A stretch of 64,000 bases of DNA from Paenibacillus odorifer (GTDB lineage Bacteria > Bacillota > Bacilli > Paenibacillales > Paenibacillaceae): contig NZ_CP009428.1 of assembly GCF_000758725.1 (NCBI RefSeq), forward strand, positions 5,704,001 to 5,768,000. Direction: 5' to 3'. Position numbers and translations under genes: made by a program. Below the pieces are notes generated by a model, which did no database searches, had not been told where the DNA came from, and worked only from the letters and a program-made list of their open reading frames with translations. Of the stretch, positions 51,762 to 60,233 are shown piece after piece. Numbering within the stretch: the stretch's first letter is position 1; each line of letters opens with the position of its first letter.

Positions 51762-52763
51762 ATGGACACCGCTACACATTTAGTTATGGGCATAGGGTTA
51801 GCCGGACTTTCTTTCGTCGATCCCGTCGTTGCTTCTGACCCTAAACTGGCCGGGGCCGTTATGCTGGCAACGATTTTAGGCTCACAGGCTCCTGATGCCG
51901 ATACCGCATTACGACTAAAGGACAATGCAATATATATTCGTAATCACCGTGGAATCACACACTCCTTGCCTTTTCTAATTTTGTGGCCCGCTCTGATTGC
52001 CCTAGTCTTAGGGCCTCTGTTTGGGTTTACTGATTTGGCAGCTTTAAGCCATGTTGCACTCTGGGGTTTCATAGGTGTAGGCGTGCACGTCTTCTCTGAT
52101 CTGTTTAACACCTATGGAACTCAGGCGGCCCGTCCATTCACTGAGAAATGGATCGCCTGGAATATCATCCACATTTTCGATCCATTTATTTTTGGCAGCC
52201 ATATCGCAGCTATTCTGCTCTGGATCACTGGGATTGTTCCGCCTAAACCTTTATTTATTACGCTTTATGCCTGTACCATTCTTTATTATATTTGGAGAAC
52301 GATTGTTCATGCCCGCCTTACACGAAACATCAAGCTTAAAGATATACACCATACTGCTGGCGAACGTTATATTGTAATCCCTACAATTTCACTTAAACGC
52401 TGGAACGTAGTTAAAGTGAAAAAAGACGGCAGTTATGAAGTTGGGCAGCTACTGAACAACCGTCTGGAATGGTTCAAACATGCGGTCTGCTCGAATCATC
52501 CCGCTGTGGAAATATCCAAGTCGCATCCAGATATTCAGTCCTTTTTATATTTCACCTCTTATGCGGTGGCCGAAGTGGAGGAGCTTCCTTCAGGATATAT
52601 GGTGCGCTGGGGAGACGTTCGTTATTTACACCGCAAACAATACCCTTTTGTGGCTGTATTAGTTATGGATAACCAATATAAACCTTTAAATACTTATGTA
52701 GGCTGGCTTAGCAGCGATAAGCTCGACAAACGATTTTCCATCGACCCTGGTTCTTTACGATGA
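51762..52763 (+). CDS. YfhP-like membrane metal-dependent hydrolase
   Basis: A 333-residue membrane protein of the YdjM/YfhP type (LexA-binding-inner-membrane-associated hydrolase). Conserved metal residues are seen in TATHLVMG (His6), SQAPDADT, RNHRGITHSL and HVFSDLFNTYG. Four to five helices lie in the first 190 residues and a soluble domain follows. AAAGGAG precedes ATG 51762. The enzymatic role is not established; B. subtilis YfhP is linked to regulation of a DNA glycosylase operon, which may not apply. Confidence 0.85.
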   Translation: MDTATHLVMGIGLAGLSFVDPVVASDPKLAGAVMLATILGSQAPDADTALRLKDNAIYIRNHRGITHSLPFLILWPALIALVLGPLFGFTDLAALSHVALWGFIGVGVHVFSDLFNTYGTQAARPFTEKWIAWNIIHIFDPFIFGSHIAAILLWITGIVPPKPLFITLYACTILYYIWRTIVHARLTRNIKLKDIHHTAGERYIVIPTISLKRWNVVKVKKDGSYEVGQLLNNRLEWFKHAVCSNHPAVEISKSHPDIQSFLYFTSYAVAEVEELPSGYMVRWGDVRYLHRKQYPFVAVLVMDNQYKPLNTYVGWLSSDKLDKRFSIDPGSLR

Positions 52764-52800
52764 AACTGTAGACTTACTGAGAGAACTATTCTATAATCAC

Positions 52801-52841
52801 AAAAAATCCCGGAGTATTTATAATACTCCGGGATTCATTTT
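52801..52841 (+). terminator. Terminator after YfhP-like gene
   Basis: Perfect stem AATCCCGGAGTATT/AATACTCCGGGATT with a TATA loop, then CATTTT. Followed 27 bases on by the next plus-strand start. Confidence 0.88.
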
Positions 52842-52867
52842 AGCAGACACGGAAAGGAAGGCTCTTA

Positions 52868-53056
52868 ATGGGTAAAGGACTCTCACTTTGGTTCGCTTGT
52901 TCTTCTATTCTTATTCTCACTGCCGCTTCAATCGCGATCAGCTATAGCTTCTGGCTAGCACTTCTGCTTGGTTTTCTCTGCGTATTGAATATTGGCTGGG
53001 GATTTATCCTCAAAGCCAGAATTAGACGCAAACAGGAAAGTTTAAGCTCTGATTAG
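52868..53056 (+). CDS. Small membrane protein, 62 aa
   Basis: A 62-residue protein of two hydrophobic helices (LWFACSSILILTAASIAIS and ALLLGFLCVLNIGWGFI) with a basic tail KARIRRKQE. GGAAAGGAAGG lies 8-18 bases before ATG 52868. It lies just after a terminator, so it needs its own promoter, or read-through. It is unlike any family I recognise, and it overlaps nothing. Composition and topology support coding, but a short ORF this size could be chance. Confidence 0.6.
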   Translation: MGKGLSLWFACSSILILTAASIAISYSFWLALLLGFLCVLNIGWGFILKARIRRKQESLSSD

Positions 53057-53057
53057 A

Positions 53058-54047
53058 TTAACGAGCTGGCAGAAAGCCCATCCGCTCTTTTACGCCATTC
53101 AATGTCTCAGCTGCAACAATACGTGCGCGTTCAGCACCTTCGGCAAGAATATCAGTGATCGCACCTGAACTGCGAATTTCATGATATCTTTGTTGCAAAG
53201 GCTCAAGTGTGGACACAACCACTTCCCCAAGATCCTTCTTAAAGCCACCATACATTTGTCCCTCATAACGATCGGCAATTTGCTGGAGGGACATTCCAGA
53301 ACATTCCGAGTAAATACTCATCAAGTTACTAATCTCTGGCTTATTAGCCGGATCAAAGATAACTTCACGTCCAGAATCAGTCGTTGCGCGGCTGATTTTT
53401 TTACGGATCACATCCGGCGAATCCAACAGGGCAATATAGCTGCCTGCATTTGGGCTGCTCTTGCTCATTTTTTTAGTGCCATCATCCAGAGACATAATGC
53501 GTGCGCCCACTTCAGGGATATACGGTTCAGGAATCGTAAAGAATTCGCCAAAACGGTTATTAAATCGGCCAGCTAAATCACGGGTCAACTCCAAGTGCTG
53601 CTTCTGATCTTCACCTACTGGCACAAGATCCGCATTATAAACAAGAATATCTGCTGCCATTAAAGAAGGATATACGAATAGGCCCGCGCCAACCGAATCC
53701 TTACCTGATGATTTATCTTTGAACTGTGTCATACGCTCAAGCTCGCCCATTGCCGTTAGCGTAGTCATGATCCAACCCAATTCCGCATGCTGAGGCACAT
53801 GGGACTGCATATATACATTCGAACGCACAGGATCAATTCCTGCCGCGATAAAGAGTGCAGCTACAGCTTCAGACTGCTCACGCAGTGCCGCAGGATCTTG
53901 AGCAACGGTGATCGCATGCATATCGACAACCATAAAGAAACATTGATGATCGTCTTGCAGCTTCACAAAATTTTTCAGCGCTCCGATATAGTTACCCAAA
54001 GTTAGAGAACCGCTCGGTTGTATGCCTGACATTACTTTTTTCAACAT
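53058..54047 (-). CDS. trpS: Tryptophanyl-tRNA synthetase
   Basis: A 329-residue class I aminoacyl-tRNA synthetase that charges tRNA-Trp. The HIGH-type motif is degenerate as usual in TrpRS: QPSGSLTLGNYIGAL (about 11-25). The KMSKS loop is KKMSKSSPN (about 195). Tryptophan-binding MAADIL and VPVGEDQKQH are present. ATG 54047 has GGAGG 9 bases upstream; an in-frame ATG 21 codons earlier would lie within the leader. A T-box leader precedes it and should raise expression when tRNA-Trp is uncharged. Confidence 0.97.
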   Translation of the reverse strand: MLKKVMSGIQPSGSLTLGNYIGALKNFVKLQDDHQCFFMVVDMHAITVAQDPAALREQSEAVAALFIAAGIDPVRSNVYMQSHVPQHAELGWIMTTLTAMGELERMTQFKDKSSGKDSVGAGLFVYPSLMAADILVYNADLVPVGEDQKQHLELTRDLAGRFNNRFGEFFTIPEPYIPEVGARIMSLDDGTKKMSKSSPNAGSYIALLDSPDVIRKKISRATTDSGREVIFDPANKPEISNLMSIYSECSGMSLQQIADRYEGQMYGGFKKDLGEVVVSTLEPLQQRYHEIRSSGAITDILAEGAERARIVAAETLNGVKERMGFLPAR

Positions 54048-54089
54048 AATATAGACCTCCGTTAGATGTGATTTCCAATTTCCGAGAAC

Positions 54090-54345
54090 GCAAAAAAGCC
54101 TCATCCGCAAGGGACGTGAGACCGTGGTGCCACCCTTATTCGCTGCTAAACCTTTGTATAGTCAAAAGGAAACAGCCTTAGTCTTCCGTTAACGGGGAAG
54201 ATCCGGCCGGTCTACTAGGGTATCTTGCTCCCGTTCAAGCGCGGCGCTCAGGGGTCCATTCATCAAGAGTGTCCTACCGGTTCGCATCAACCACCGGCTT
54301 TCTGAAGGTACATTTCCTGCCTACTTGTCCCCGTCATCACATTCT
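54090..54345 (-). promoter_or_regulatory. T-box leader of trpS
   Basis: The minus strand has the T-box core AGGGTGGCACCACGGT and upstream stem I elements. TGG in GATGAATGGACCCCTGAG (54256-54258) is a fitting Trp specifier. The terminator is 54090-54120: CTCACGTCC/GGATGAG arms plus six T residues. Uncharged tRNA-Trp should favour the antiterminator. The rest to 54480 holds the divergent promoters, not clearly seen. Confidence 0.95.
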
Positions 54346-54480
54346 CATCATAATTTAATGCCTTCATCATAGAACCATAAAGAGAAGTTGTCAAATCACT
54401 TAACCACTTCCGTATAAATCTGTTATGATAAGGTTATCCATGTTCTATTCGATTACAGTTACGATAAAGGAGCATATCTC

Positions 54481-55455
54481 ATGAAACAGGTGACCAAAGG
54501 GCAGTGGGGCGGTTATGATACTTATATTTTGCACAGCCGCGAACTGGAAGTCACGCTTTTGCCGCGACTAGGAAACAACGTGATTTCATTGTTTGATGTA
54601 AAGGAACAACGGGAAATTCTGCGGCGGCCTGATGAAAGCGATCAAGCTTTCTTTATGCAAAAACCTTACCATTTTGGCATCCCGCTCTTAATTCCACCCG
54701 GAAGAATTCGTAAAGGAAAATTTCAATTCGAGGGTACAAGTTATCAATTTGACCAGAATACCGCTGGTGACAATCATATCCATGGTCTACACCGGACTCA
54801 ATCCTGGTGTGTCAGCGATATTGAAGAAGACGAGGACGGTTGTGCAGTCACTACTGAATTCCTTACTGAAGATGATCCACACTGGATGGAGCAATTTCCC
54901 ATTCCACTCAAATTCGAAATGACATTCAGGCTTCAGGATGCCCGGCTCAGCCAGACTTTAAAGGTTACAAATCTCGGCGATCATCGTATTCCCTTTGGGA
55001 TCGGTTATCACACCTGGTTTATGATCGATGGAGAACCTGAACGCTGGAATCTCAAATTGCCCGTAAACAGCATTTATGAACTAAACGATGAATTGCTCCC
55101 TAGCGGCAATCTAATTCCACTCGGTGATCTAGATTCTCTAAATTCTGGAATTAACCTACAGGGAACTAATTTTGATACCGCTCTGCGTATTGGTGACAAG
55201 CAGCCCGTAGAAGCATTGTTATTACGCGATGATGGTTATGGTCTTCGTTATACGGCCGACGAGAATCTTTTTCGCCACTGGGTCCTGTATACCAAAGGAC
55301 CAGCCGATCAATTTCTGTGCATCGAACCTTATACCTGGCTCCCGGATGCTCCTAACGTTTCCGACGATCCTTCCTTCACTGGCTTGCTGAAGGTAGAACC
55401 AGGTCAAAGCCTTGAGCTGTCCACTATGCTGGAAATGATCTATCCCGAGAATTAA
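54481..55455 (+). CDS. Aldose 1-epimerase family protein
   Basis: A 324-residue galactose-mutarotase-like protein that interconverts alpha and beta anomers of sugars. The catalytic-pocket histidines are in DNHIHGLHRTQSW (about residue 100) and IGYHTWFMIDG (about 180), and the catalytic glutamate lies in the C-terminal LCIEPYTWLPDAPN. AAAGGAG lies before ATG 54481. Length fits the family. No sugar operon accompanies it, so the physiological sugar is unknown. Confidence 0.92.
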   Translation: MKQVTKGQWGGYDTYILHSRELEVTLLPRLGNNVISLFDVKEQREILRRPDESDQAFFMQKPYHFGIPLLIPPGRIRKGKFQFEGTSYQFDQNTAGDNHIHGLHRTQSWCVSDIEEDEDGCAVTTEFLTEDDPHWMEQFPIPLKFEMTFRLQDARLSQTLKVTNLGDHRIPFGIGYHTWFMIDGEPERWNLKLPVNSIYELNDELLPSGNLIPLGDLDSLNSGINLQGTNFDTALRIGDKQPVEALLLRDDGYGLRYTADENLFRHWVLYTKGPADQFLCIEPYTWLPDAPNVSDDPSFTGLLKVEPGQSLELSTMLEMIYPEN

Positions 55456-55471
55456 AGCAGATATACATTAT

Positions 55472-55515
55472 ATCGGTCTTCCCTTGCGTTTACGTAAGAG
55501 AAGGCCGATTTTTTG
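55472..55515 (+). terminator. Terminator of aldose epimerase gene
   Basis: TCGGTCTTCCCTTGCG/TAAGAGAAGGCCGA with a TTTACG loop, then TTTTTT. Confidence 0.85.
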
Positions 55516-55656
55516 TGCGAGCTTAGTTATTTAGGCTTTCCTACCCTTACTTTTAATCGACTAATAATTACCATCCTTAAAACCTTTCGATAGCATGCAT
55601 GAATTAGCCTCTTAGCGCTCATACTATCTTCACAACGGGCGAAGGAGGTGACACAC

Positions 55657-55887
55657 ATGGGTCAAGCAGGTCAAGGTCGTAGCAGCCGTTCCAATAACCT
55701 TGTAGTTCCTCAAGCAAATGCAGCGTTGCAACAATTGAAATATGAAGCAGCACAAGAGCTTGGAGTAACGATCCCAGCTGACGGTTATTACGGGAACTAC
55801 ACTTCCCGCGAAACTGGTTCTTTGGGAGGTTACATCACTAAACGTCTAGTACAACTGGCAGAACAACAACTGTCCGGTCGTCAGTAA
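55657..55887 (+). CDS. Alpha/beta-type small acid-soluble spore protein
   Basis: A 76-residue SASP that coats and protects DNA in spores. Family landmarks are NNLVVPQANAALQQLKYEAA near residues 13-32, with the variant germination-protease site KYEAAQELGV, and the second conserved block GSLGGYITKRLVQLAEQQL. AAGGAGGTGA is 8 bases before ATG 55657. Such genes are normally read by the forespore sigma factor G. Consistent with a sporulating host. Confidence 0.95.
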   Translation: MGQAGQGRSSRSNNLVVPQANAALQQLKYEAAQELGVTIPADGYYGNYTSRETGSLGGYITKRLVQLAEQQLSGRQ

Positions 55888-55950
55888 CATCGTTATCTTA
55901 AGTGTTTTATCCGGCTGAGGTCTTAAAAAGCCCATTGCCGACTAGCTTTC

Positions 55951-55991
55951 AAACCTCTCACACTTCTTCCAGAAGCTGTGGGAGGTTTTTC
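55951..55991 (+). terminator. SASP gene terminator
   Basis: Stem AACCTCTCACACTTCT/AGAAGCTGTGGGAGGTT then TTTCTA, about 70 bases past the SASP stop. Confidence 0.85.
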
Positions 55992-56040
55992 TAATTTATA
56001 CCCTATAATCCGAGCTGCATGCAATCTTTATGTAAAACGT

Positions 56041-56451
56041 TTAACTTAAAAATTGATCAGCACTCTCGGCGTAAGCATTACGGGGAGATCGAATCATCAG
56101 ATTTGCCATATTATAATTGGACTCCAGCGTAGCATCTACGATTAGCTTCCCCTGTCTTATAGCGAATTCATAGCTGATCTCACCATGAGTCCAGCGCCGT
56201 TTGTATTTCAGACTCTCCAGTGCCATTAGACGAAAAGAAGACTGCTGACTCTCCGTTATTCCTTCCTTTACTTCTGTGAATCCACCACCCCGACCGGCTA
56301 GAGGGTGATGACGTATGCCGAATTTGCCAATGGTATTATTTCGTATTTGCACAAATACCGTACCGGAAGATAGTCCCGATAATTCCTCTTGCAGTTCCCT
56401 AAACACCAAATCCATCTGTCTTGCTAAGGATAGCTGTTCTGTCTTAAGCAT
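56041..56451 (-). CDS. Uncharacterised 136-aa protein
   Basis: A 136-residue soluble protein that I do not recognise. It has an N-terminal helix (EQLSLARQMDLVFRELQEEL), then a beta-rich part with TVFVQIRNNTIGKFGIRHHP and HGEISYEFAIRQGKLIVDAT. AGGAGGAAAG precedes ATG 56451, directly behind CACAAAACTTTT, the 5'-UTR repeat shared with four other genes. No operon partner is present; it is convergent with the SASP gene and has a large repeat-rich region upstream. Confidence 0.72.
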   Translation of the reverse strand: MLKTEQLSLARQMDLVFRELQEELSGLSSGTVFVQIRNNTIGKFGIRHHPLAGRGGGFTEVKEGITESQQSSFRLMALESLKYKRRWTHGEISYEFAIRQGKLIVDATLESNYNMANLMIRSPRNAYAESADQFLS

Positions 56452-56530
56452 ATCTTTCCTCCTAAAAGTTTTGTGAGCTTAGCTTCTTCGAGTTCACTTC
56501 GTCTTTTATAAATCGAACCCTAAATATTTA
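56452..56530 (-). repeat. 5'-UTR repeat, direct-repeat copy 1
   Basis: Minus strand GACGAAGTGAACTCGAAG, AAGCTAAGCTCACAAAACTT and TTAGGAGG. A second copy of the GAAGTRAACTCGAAG and AGCTAAGCTCACAAA blocks lies at about 56721-56765, without a Shine-Dalgarno. Confidence 0.65.
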
Positions 56531-56549
56531 GGCTAAGGATCCGTCGCTA

Positions 56550-56697
56550 CTGCGGGGAATGTTTGGACTTCCAGCCGCTGTTGTCTCCAAATTTCTTGAA
56601 TTCTTACGCGTACAGCGGGTGAAATTCGGAGACAAAGGCGGTCGCTCCCGCTCTTACAGTTCCAAAATTCCCCTCCGCCACTCCTTCCCCTTTTCCC
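56550..56697. repeat. 148-bp imperfect foldback element
   Basis: Two nested inverted pairs: TTGTCTCCAAATTTC with GAAATTCGGAGACAA around a 25-base loop, and outer GGGGAATGTTTGG with CCAAAATTCCCC. Together they fold the whole 148 bases into a long hairpin. The flanks up to 57064 (613 bases without a gene) hold the second UTR-repeat copy and otherwise nothing recognised. Confidence 0.75.
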
Positions 56698-56973
56698 AAG
56701 TTTCTGGTTCGATTTATATTGTTTGTGAGCTTAGCTACTTCGAGTTTACTTCGTACAAATCGGCTTAGTATGCGCTTACTTAAGCTTTTTGAGCTAAGCT
56801 CATTAGTCTTCCTTGCAAGCCTTATATAAGGCTCAAGGCTCATTATAGACCCCTTAAATACGCCAAACAACATTATTCTACAAAATTGGGTTATTATCCC
56901 TAGTAATGCGCAAAATTCATAGATCATTCGTATATTAATTTTTATAAAACGGGAGTTTTCGACATTTAACCAT

Positions 56974-57002
56974 TAAAAAAAGACCCCTTAACCGGGGTCT
57001 TT
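56974..57002 (-). terminator. pepF terminator
   Basis: AAAGACCCC/GGGGTCTTT with a short loop, and seven T residues on the minus strand, 60 bases after pepF. Confidence 0.9.
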
Positions 57003-57064
57003 GCGTGTTCACACTGAAATTCCGTTATTTTTAGCGCACTGAAATTTGTCTTATTTTAGACATT

Positions 57065-58864
57065 TCATGCTAAATGCTCAGTCATCTCCAAGAACTCGTT
57101 GATATCAGCCACGATCAAATCTGTAGCCCCTTGCCAGAAATCTGGCTTAGTCAGATCCACACCCAAATGTTTGAGCACCAAATCCTCCAATGTCATCACG
57201 CCGGTATCCTGCAACAAGCTATCATATTTGTCTGCAAAGGAAGCTCCCTCTTGTAATGCCAGACGATATAAGCCTGTACTGAACATATAACCAACAGTGT
57301 ACGGGAAATTATAGAAAGGTACATCTGTGATATAGAAATGCAGCTTCGACGCCCAGAAGTGAGGATGGTATTCAGAAAGCACACCACAGAAAGCTTCTTT
57401 CTGTGCTTCCACCATCAGAGCAGACAGTTCCTCAGCATTTACAAGGCCTTCCTTACGTTTTTCATAAAAGCGAGTCTCGAACAAGAATCGAGCGTGAATG
57501 TTCATAAAGAATGCCACACTGTTCTGTATCTTCGTTTCAAGCAGTGCCAGCTTCTCCTCTGCATTGCCCGCAGCTTTAACCTGAGCATCAGATACAATCA
57601 CTTCTGCAAAGGTTGAAGCGGTCTCTGCAACGTTCATTGCATAATTCTGATTAAATACAGGTTGATCATCAAGCAAGTAGGAATGATAGGCATGTCCCAG
57701 CTCATGGGCCAATGTTGAAACATTGGAAGGTGTGCCGCTGTAAGTCATGAATATCCGTGATTCTTTGCTCTCAGGGAAGGAAGTACAGAATCCACCAGGA
57801 CGTTTGCCATTACGATCCTCAACCTCGATCCAGTTATTATCAAAGGCACGCTCTGCAAACTCAGCCATCTTAGGACTAAATTTACGGAACTGTGTGACGA
57901 TATCCTTCGCAGCTTGATCATAAGGGATTTTGCCGGAGGATTTGCCTACAGGAGCTTCGACATCGACCCATGAGAGGGAATCCAACCCCAGCAGCTTGGC
58001 TTTGCGCTGAAGGTAGGACACGAGTACAGGTTTGCTCTTCGTAATTACGTCCCACATCGTATTTAAGGTGTCCTGTGTCATACGATTGATGCTGAGCGGA
58101 TCTTTTAGAACATCGTCCCAGCCTCTGCCCTTATAGAGCTTCAGGCGGAAGCCTGCTAAGTGATTTAAAGTATCTGCGCAATTATCTGCCGCTTCAGTCC
58201 AAGCCTCTTCCCATTTATGGAACATCGCTTGACGCACTTTTGGATCTGGATCATCCAGCTTATTAAAAGCTTGACCTGCAGAAAGCAGCTTTGTTCCTTC
58301 TTCATCCTCAAATGGGATCTTGATTGAGCTTACAATCGTATCATAGTGTCCGCTCCATCCATGATATCCGTCAACAGCTAATTCCAACGCTAAGCTTTCC
58401 AGCTCAGGGCTCATCTTCTCACGGGCCAAATCACGGCTCTCGCTCAGTACGAACGTTAAAGGAGCAATCTCTGGACGAGCCATCCACTCAGCCCATACCT
58501 TGTCCGTAGTCTGACGCAGTACATTGCTAAATTGCGAGCTGATCCCTTCGAATCCGGCGCGCATGCTTGTCACTTTGGCTGCCAGTCTTACCGCACCCTT
58601 GTCCATCTGATTCTGAGCGCCTAGACAGTCTGCGAAGGAAGTGACCTCCACAAGTCTTCCTGAACAGCTCTGAAGCAATGCTATAACCTCATCCAATGCT
58701 TTTGTAGACGCAACATCCGTTGGTGCCACAGCATCCTTCACAAAGCCCTGTAAGGATAAAATATCTTTTTCAAGCTTGCTCAAGAAACCTTCTAGTTCTG
58801 CAGACGAAGACCCCCCCGGAAAAATAGTATCCAGTTCCCAAGTCAGTGATAACGGTTGTTTCAT
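57065..58864 (-). CDS. pepF: Oligoendopeptidase F (M3B family)
   Basis: A 599-residue cytoplasmic zinc metallopeptidase that cuts short peptides. The HExxH zinc site is in LAHELGHAYHSYL (about residue 388), followed by the third ligand in NVAETASTFAEV about 25 residues on. The N-terminal helical cap and FYITDVPFYNFPYTVGY near the C terminus are typical of the M3B subfamily. ATG 58864 begins it. Length fits PepF (about 600). Genes for a truncated globin and YycC lie on its upstream side. Confidence 0.95.
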   Translation of the reverse strand: MKQPLSLTWELDTIFPGGSSSAELEGFLSKLEKDILSLQGFVKDAVAPTDVASTKALDEVIALLQSCSGRLVEVTSFADCLGAQNQMDKGAVRLAAKVTSMRAGFEGISSQFSNVLRQTTDKVWAEWMARPEIAPLTFVLSESRDLAREKMSPELESLALELAVDGYHGWSGHYDTIVSSIKIPFEDEEGTKLLSAGQAFNKLDDPDPKVRQAMFHKWEEAWTEAADNCADTLNHLAGFRLKLYKGRGWDDVLKDPLSINRMTQDTLNTMWDVITKSKPVLVSYLQRKAKLLGLDSLSWVDVEAPVGKSSGKIPYDQAAKDIVTQFRKFSPKMAEFAERAFDNNWIEVEDRNGKRPGGFCTSFPESKESRIFMTYSGTPSNVSTLAHELGHAYHSYLLDDQPVFNQNYAMNVAETASTFAEVIVSDAQVKAAGNAEEKLALLETKIQNSVAFFMNIHARFLFETRFYEKRKEGLVNAEELSALMVEAQKEAFCGVLSEYHPHFWASKLHFYITDVPFYNFPYTVGYMFSTGLYRLALQEGASFADKYDSLLQDTGVMTLEDLVLKHLGVDLTKPDFWQGATDLIVADINEFLEMTEHLA

Positions 58865-58982
58865 TTGTACTCACCATTCCTTTGCTTTCATTTGACTTTC
58901 TTTGTAATTGTCTTAACACCATGGTAAAGTGAATAACGATATCTGAACATTTATAGCCGATAAACTTTAGGAGGGCATTCAT

Positions 58983-59174
58983 ATGAAGCCACTACAAATT
59001 TCACCGGAAACAGCCATTACGTTATCCAAGCAACTAGGCGTTCCTTTGGAACACTTGATGCATATGCCCCAACATATTTTACTACAAAAAATAGCGGAGC
59101 TATCCAAAAAACAAAATCCCCCACAAACTGAGGGCGAAAATGAACAGACTCCTTCTGGGAAGGACTCACAATGA
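58983..59174 (+). CDS. yycC: YycC-family protein
   Basis: A 63-residue soluble protein whose first 45 residues match the small YycC family of Bacillales: MKPLQISPETAITLSKQLGV then PLEHLMHMPQHILLQKI. The C-terminal 18 residues are a polar, low-complexity tail. TAGGAGGG precedes ATG 58983. Its stop overlaps the next gene's start (ATGA), so the two are translationally coupled. No function is known for the family. Confidence 0.88.
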   Translation: MKPLQISPETAITLSKQLGVPLEHLMHMPQHILLQKIAELSKKQNPPQTEGENEQTPSGKDSQ

Positions 59175-59401
59175 TTCCTTTTAGTCATACCTGGCCTTAT
59201 GACATCATTCTAGGCGATATGTATGTGCAATACTGTCCATTCTGCAACTCAGAGAATGTGCTTCTGCCTATGAAGCCAAAAGAATTACAAATCGTTCGTG
59301 ACGGCAAGAAAAAACTGCTTGTCTTCCCCTGCTGCAGCGCCAGTCCTACAGTTATAGATAATGACGGCGATTACCTTTTGTTCGATCGAGCTGTCAGATA
59401 A
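59171..59401 (+). CDS. Small zinc-ribbon-like protein, 76 aa
   Basis: A 76-residue protein with CPFCNSENVLLP near residue 22 and CCSASP near residue 54, four cysteines spaced like a zinc ribbon. It starts inside the yycC stop (ATGA overlap), and a terminator follows about 25 bases after its stop, so the pair is one complete transcription unit. I do not recognise the family. A nucleic-acid- or protein-binding role is possible from the cysteines alone. Confidence 0.8.
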   Translation: MIPFSHTWPYDIILGDMYVQYCPFCNSENVLLPMKPKELQIVRDGKKKLLVFPCCSASPTVIDNDGDYLLFDRAVR

Positions 59402-59426
59402 GCAAATCCTAACATTTTCTTTCTAC

Positions 59427-59465
59427 AAAGCGCAGAGGAGAATTAAATTCTCTTCTGCGCTTTTT
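59427..59465 (+). terminator. Terminator of yycC operon
   Basis: Near-perfect stem AAAGCGCAGAGGAGAATT/AATTCTCTTCTGCGCTTT then TTTG. Confidence 0.92.
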
Positions 59466-59480
59466 GTTGTTCGCAAATCG

Positions 59481-60197
59481 TTATGAACTTGAAGACAAGC
59501 CTTCGACATCAACCTCAACCTCTACAGCCTCAGCACGCATTTGCTCCCGTAAAATAACCCACTGCTCACGTGCCGCTCGAATCATCGCCGCATCCATAAT
59601 CTTCTGATCATTAATCAGACGGGAGAACCACATCACAGCCACTGAGTATTCTCCGATGCGCCGATTAAGTTCGCCGATCAGGTACATGAGCCGGGCATCA
59701 TTGCCGGCAATGCCATCTTTTTCATAGACCTTAACATACTCGTCCAAAGAATAACGTAAAAAACGCTTCTCCTGCTCAGTCTCCCCTTGGTAGCGATAGA
59801 GCCAAGCAATGTGATGCAGCAGACTTGCAATAATCCGATCTTTATCGTTAATACTCTGAGCACATAAAAGCGCCAGCTTATAGGTCTCGAGCGCAGTTTC
59901 CCAGTCTCTTTTCTCCCCAAAGTCACGGCTCTTCCAGCGTTTCCCTACCTGCTCATTAAATGCCTTACGCTGACGTTCCGTCAGCTTGTCAGCCGAATTT
60001 TCTGTGGAGGCAAACCCGCAATTGGGGCAGACCCGTACAACATAATAATCCGGATTCTCATTTTTATAATACGCGCAGAAATCAGCATCACGCCGAATAG
60101 CCTTTTTTAGACTAGGACGTACCCGCGAGGTTGAAAATTCATTTTCACAGTTGCAACACTTGACCTTAATAGAATATAGGGGTATTAACTCTGTCAA
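59481..60197 (-). CDS. DUF2225 family protein
   Basis: A 238-residue cytoplasmic protein with an N-terminal double zinc ribbon: CCNCENEF (about residue 14) and CPNCGFAS (about residue 58). After about residue 90 the sequence is TPR-like helices (ETALETYKLALLCAQSI and SVAVMWFSRLINDQK). This combination is the DUF2225 family. TTG 60197 with AAAGGAATGAG is the start. A Ser/Glu/Val-rich tail ends it. It may act as an adaptor, but the function is not known. Confidence 0.9.
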   Translation of the reverse strand: MTELIPLYSIKVKCCNCENEFSTSRVRPSLKKAIRRDADFCAYYKNENPDYYVVRVCPNCGFASTENSADKLTERQRKAFNEQVGKRWKSRDFGEKRDWETALETYKLALLCAQSINDKDRIIASLLHHIAWLYRYQGETEQEKRFLRYSLDEYVKVYEKDGIAGNDARLMYLIGELNRRIGEYSVAVMWFSRLINDQKIMDAAMIRAAREQWVILREQMRAEAVEVEVDVEGLSSSS

Positions 60198-60233
60198 GTA
60201 CTCTCATTCCTTTCAGGATCAACCTGTCCCTTG

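Noticed and set aside
56559..56768. Open frame across the 56.6 kb foldback
   Set aside because: It lies within a repeat-rich hairpin region, lacks a ribosome site and family pattern, so it is not reported as a gene.
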